A stretch of 64,000 nucleotides of DNA from JAHBNG01 sp039028975 (lineage in GTDB: Bacteria > Chloroflexota > Anaerolineae > Caldilineales > Caldilineaceae): NCBI GenBank assembly GCA_039028975.1, contig JBCCHB010000078.1:1-64000 (forward strand), read 5' to 3'. The first letter of the stretch is position 1. Each line of letters begins with the position of its first letter. Shown piece after piece: positions 62,376 to 64,000 of the stretch. The notes below the pieces were generated by a model, which ran no database searches, was not told where the DNA came from, and saw only the letters and a program-made list of their open reading frames with translations. The translations under genes and the position numbers were made by a program.

Positions 62376-63302
62376 TTAATATTGTGTAAACCAATTCGGA
62401 TTTAACGCAATCGCGTTCGACCACGCCCGTTTTCCATCACCTGTCCGCACCGTAACCCGGCAATAGGGTGACGGGAACCCCGCTAGACTGAATTCTGCTT
62501 CTGTAATCCCATCCCCATGAACGCGCTTGGCTCGCGCAGTATCTCCAGAGACAAAGATTGAATCAACTGGTGAAGAGCGTATGGTAATCTTTTTGCCTGG
62601 CTCTACCTGGATATCGTAAATCTCTGGACCTGTACTCGCATAAAAGTGACCAGCCTTCAAGGCATCGAGGAGTGCCTCTGGTGCCAGTGATTCACTCTTG
62701 ACCTGAACCCACCCCATGCCAAAATCTCGCCGATAGGGAATACCATGGAAGTCATCGGCGGCATGAGCAAAGTAGCGCTTGCCCCTTCCTAGTAAAACTT
62801 CCAAGTAGGACCAACTGTCTGCCCGATCATTTTCGTCATGAGAACCACCATTGTATATTTCAATGCCGTGGACAGGACCCAGTGCATGAGCATCTTGCTC
62901 AGTCATTACACAACGATTTGGGTGAGCAATGGAGACATAGGCCCCCGTTGCCCTGGCTCGAGCGGCAATCTCGGAGCCACTCTCCCCATTGGATGGTGGA
63001 GCAAAATCCATCGGTAAACCAATCGCAACAATGTGCCACATTTCACCCATTTCCGTGGTAGGAACGTGTAATTCTGCACCAATGAGCGTTGTAAAGCTCT
63101 CTGTCCGCAGATGGCGGGTATCGGTAATTGGATAATTGTAGTTGTGGAGAAAGTGGTTTGTTATGGCAAGAAAGTCATAGCCTGCATCTTGGTACTTCTG
63201 GCAAACCTGCTCCGTTGTGAGCCGGCCATCAGATTTGGTGCAATGGGTATGGAGATTGCCTTTCCAGAATCGGCCGGGTTTATTAAAGGGGAGGTGATTC
63301 AT
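62376..63302 (-). CDS. PHP-domain metallohydrolase (CehA/McbA-like)
   Basis: A 308-residue protein of the PHP superfamily. The first metal motif H18-x-H20 is in GNLHTHCTKSDG with D25; later ligands are FLAITNH, LIGAELHV, VSIAHPNR and HAADDFHG, in the order typical of CehA/McbA-type phosphoesterases. The N terminus has no signal peptide. The activity is probably hydrolysis of a phosphoester or small carbon-nitrogen/ester bond, not further definable. Length is within the family range. It stands alone between the terminator and a gene that leaves the window. Confidence 0.85.
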   Translation of the reverse strand: MNHLPFNKPGRFWKGNLHTHCTKSDGRLTTEQVCQKYQDAGYDFLAITNHFLHNYNYPITDTRHLRTESFTTLIGAELHVPTTEMGEMWHIVAIGLPMDFAPPSNGESGSEIAARARATGAYVSIAHPNRCVMTEQDAHALGPVHGIEIYNGGSHDENDRADSWSYLEVLLGRGKRYFAHAADDFHGIPYRRDFGMGWVQVKSESLAPEALLDALKAGHFYASTGPEIYDIQVEPGKKITIRSSPVDSIFVSGDTARAKRVHGDGITEAEFSLAGFPSPYCRVTVRTGDGKRAWSNAIALNPNWFTQY

Positions 63303-63657
63303 ATCATGTCCTAGATCATTATGGCCCGACTGGATCTGAAGTAGTTGGCACTTTGTAGTGTACTTATTCTACTCTTCGTGGATGCATGTTGAGCCGTCTT
63401 TGTCTTTCATTTGTCCGTGCTGTTTATTTGACCCTCATCGGGTGCCTGGGCATAAAATACCTGGACATAGACTACCTGAGGACCAAACTCTTGTCCAATT
63501 CATTAGGGCCAAAAGAAACTGTATCAGCTGTCTGTTAAACTTAATTTAAGCCAACAAATCGATATGTAAAGGTTTGGTTAACAAACATTTAACAATTTAA
63601 CTACAGACAATCGTTGCACGCACGCTCAATAGAACGCAATGGAGAGGAAATACGACC
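63303..63657. other. intergenic region, no gene recognised
   Basis: About 355 bp. It contains short frames on both strands that lack ribosome sites and recognisable products, and a local repeat of the words CCTGG and ACCTGAGGACC. It contains the 3' side of the truncated gene that follows and the upstream region of the PHP gene. Confidence 0.4.
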
Positions 63658-63999
63658 TTAGTTGCCTTCTTTCCACCATTTCTCTTTAGCAAAGACTCCA
63701 ATCGCATTGGGTACAGACCGAAACGTGTCATGTTTCGCTGGAGACAACGCGTATTCTTGTCGCCAGGCATAGGCTGTGGCAGAGTTATCATCTAACCCCA
63801 TTGCAGTATGACAACCCAGTTCAACCAACCGATTTCCTAGCTCTAGCCCGCTCATCTCTTGGGCAATTCCGAGTAGTATAATGGTATCGCCAACGCAAAC
63901 GAACGATTTAGGATTGTCTTTGGCAAAATAAACATAGAAACGGTGGGTGTAAGCATCTTCATCTTGATAGGGCGAGGTAGCTTGGCCAAAATGCTCTCC
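63658..63999 (-). CDS. phosphodiester glycosidase-like protein, C-terminal part
   Basis: The minus-strand frame is open from the stop at 63658 to the end of the window, giving 113 residues; the 5' part lies outside. The text FVCVGDTIILLGIAQEMSG, ELGCHTAMGLDDNSATAY and FRSVPNAIGVFAKEK follows the C-terminal rhythm of NAGPA-type phosphodiester glycosidase domains, which hydrolyse GlcNAc-phosphodiester or related linkages in surface glycans. The usual DGGGSS box appears as DDNSAT, so the assignment is tentative. It is a partial gene, not a short one. Confidence 0.55.
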   Translation of the reverse strand, partial: GEHFGQATSPYQDEDAYTHRFYVYFAKDNPKSFVCVGDTIILLGIAQEMSGLELGNRLVELGCHTAMGLDDNSATAYAWRQEYALSPAKHDTFRSVPNAIGVFAKEKWWKEGN

Positions 64000-64000
64000 A

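Noticed and set aside
1..64000. tRNA, rRNA or riboswitch of known class
   Set aside because: No cloverleaf, conserved rRNA segment or recognised aptamer was seen by eye. A covariance search could overturn this.

Overview
The window looks like chromosomal DNA of a Chloroflexota bacterium, probably of the Anaerolineae/Caldilineae/Ardenticatenia type. This assignment is an inference from gene content, not a database match. It rests on many long secreted proteins with Thr/Pro-rich stalks that end in a short tail of the type [IVM]-[YFL]-L-P-[LIFV], tandem ELWKSDGT repeat proteins, DUF3160, a BTAD-ATPase-TPR regulator and a TgpA-type transglutaminase. No rRNA, tRNA or CRISPR array was recognised.

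Layout. (1) 1-1474: a complete IS4-like insertion sequence with matching terminal inverted repeats. It sits 58 bp upstream of an ATPase-CHAT (caspase-like) protein (1533-3323). (2) 4297-12955: an oligopeptide-type uptake and processing operon on the plus strand: two DppB/DppC permeases, a lipoprotein substrate-binding protein, a CocE/NonD-type S15 hydrolase and a two-unit beta-helix protein. (3) 12942-17670: a minus-strand pair, an APH-like kinase and a large BTAD/AAA/TPR regulator. (4) 18148-26687: a secreted Thr-rich protein, a small haem-type membrane protein, a TetR regulator, a transglutaminase and a DUF3160 lipoprotein. (5) 26869-48057: a 21-kb block, all on the minus strand, encoding exported proteins. 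It holds a Calx-beta/cadherin-like protein, a stalked protein, two giant ELWxSDGT-repeat proteins, two PEP-CTERM paralogs, an M50 protease, a serpin, a C25-like/glycosidase fusion and another stalked protein. (6) 48070-49629: a repeat-rich, nearly gene-free stretch with a decayed HNH gene and a small MITE with target duplication nested inside a palindromic repeat. (7) 49630-62019: a serine hydrolase, then a striking membrane cluster: DUF697 protein, MACPF-hemopexin protein, an unknown anchored protein, a P-type-ATPase-like protein that has lost its catalytic motifs, an SPFH/band-7 protein, two related anchored unknowns flanking two pentapeptide-repeat proteins, and an anchored helix-hairpin-helix protein. 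(8) 62376-64000: a PHP-domain hydrolase and the C-terminal part of a phosphodiester-glycosidase-like protein running off the window.

Two signals link scattered genes. Ten exported proteins share the hydrophobic YLPL-type C-terminal tail, suggesting a common sorting or anchoring route. Three of these genes are preceded, in the same orientation, by three tandem 11-bp units of the form NNNAAYCTCAY, a Pho-box-like operator; a weaker version precedes a fourth. The intergenic DNA also carries several families of palindromes and heptamer/octamer/15-mer tandem repeats. The best candidate for an undescribed system is the 51-62 kb membrane cluster.
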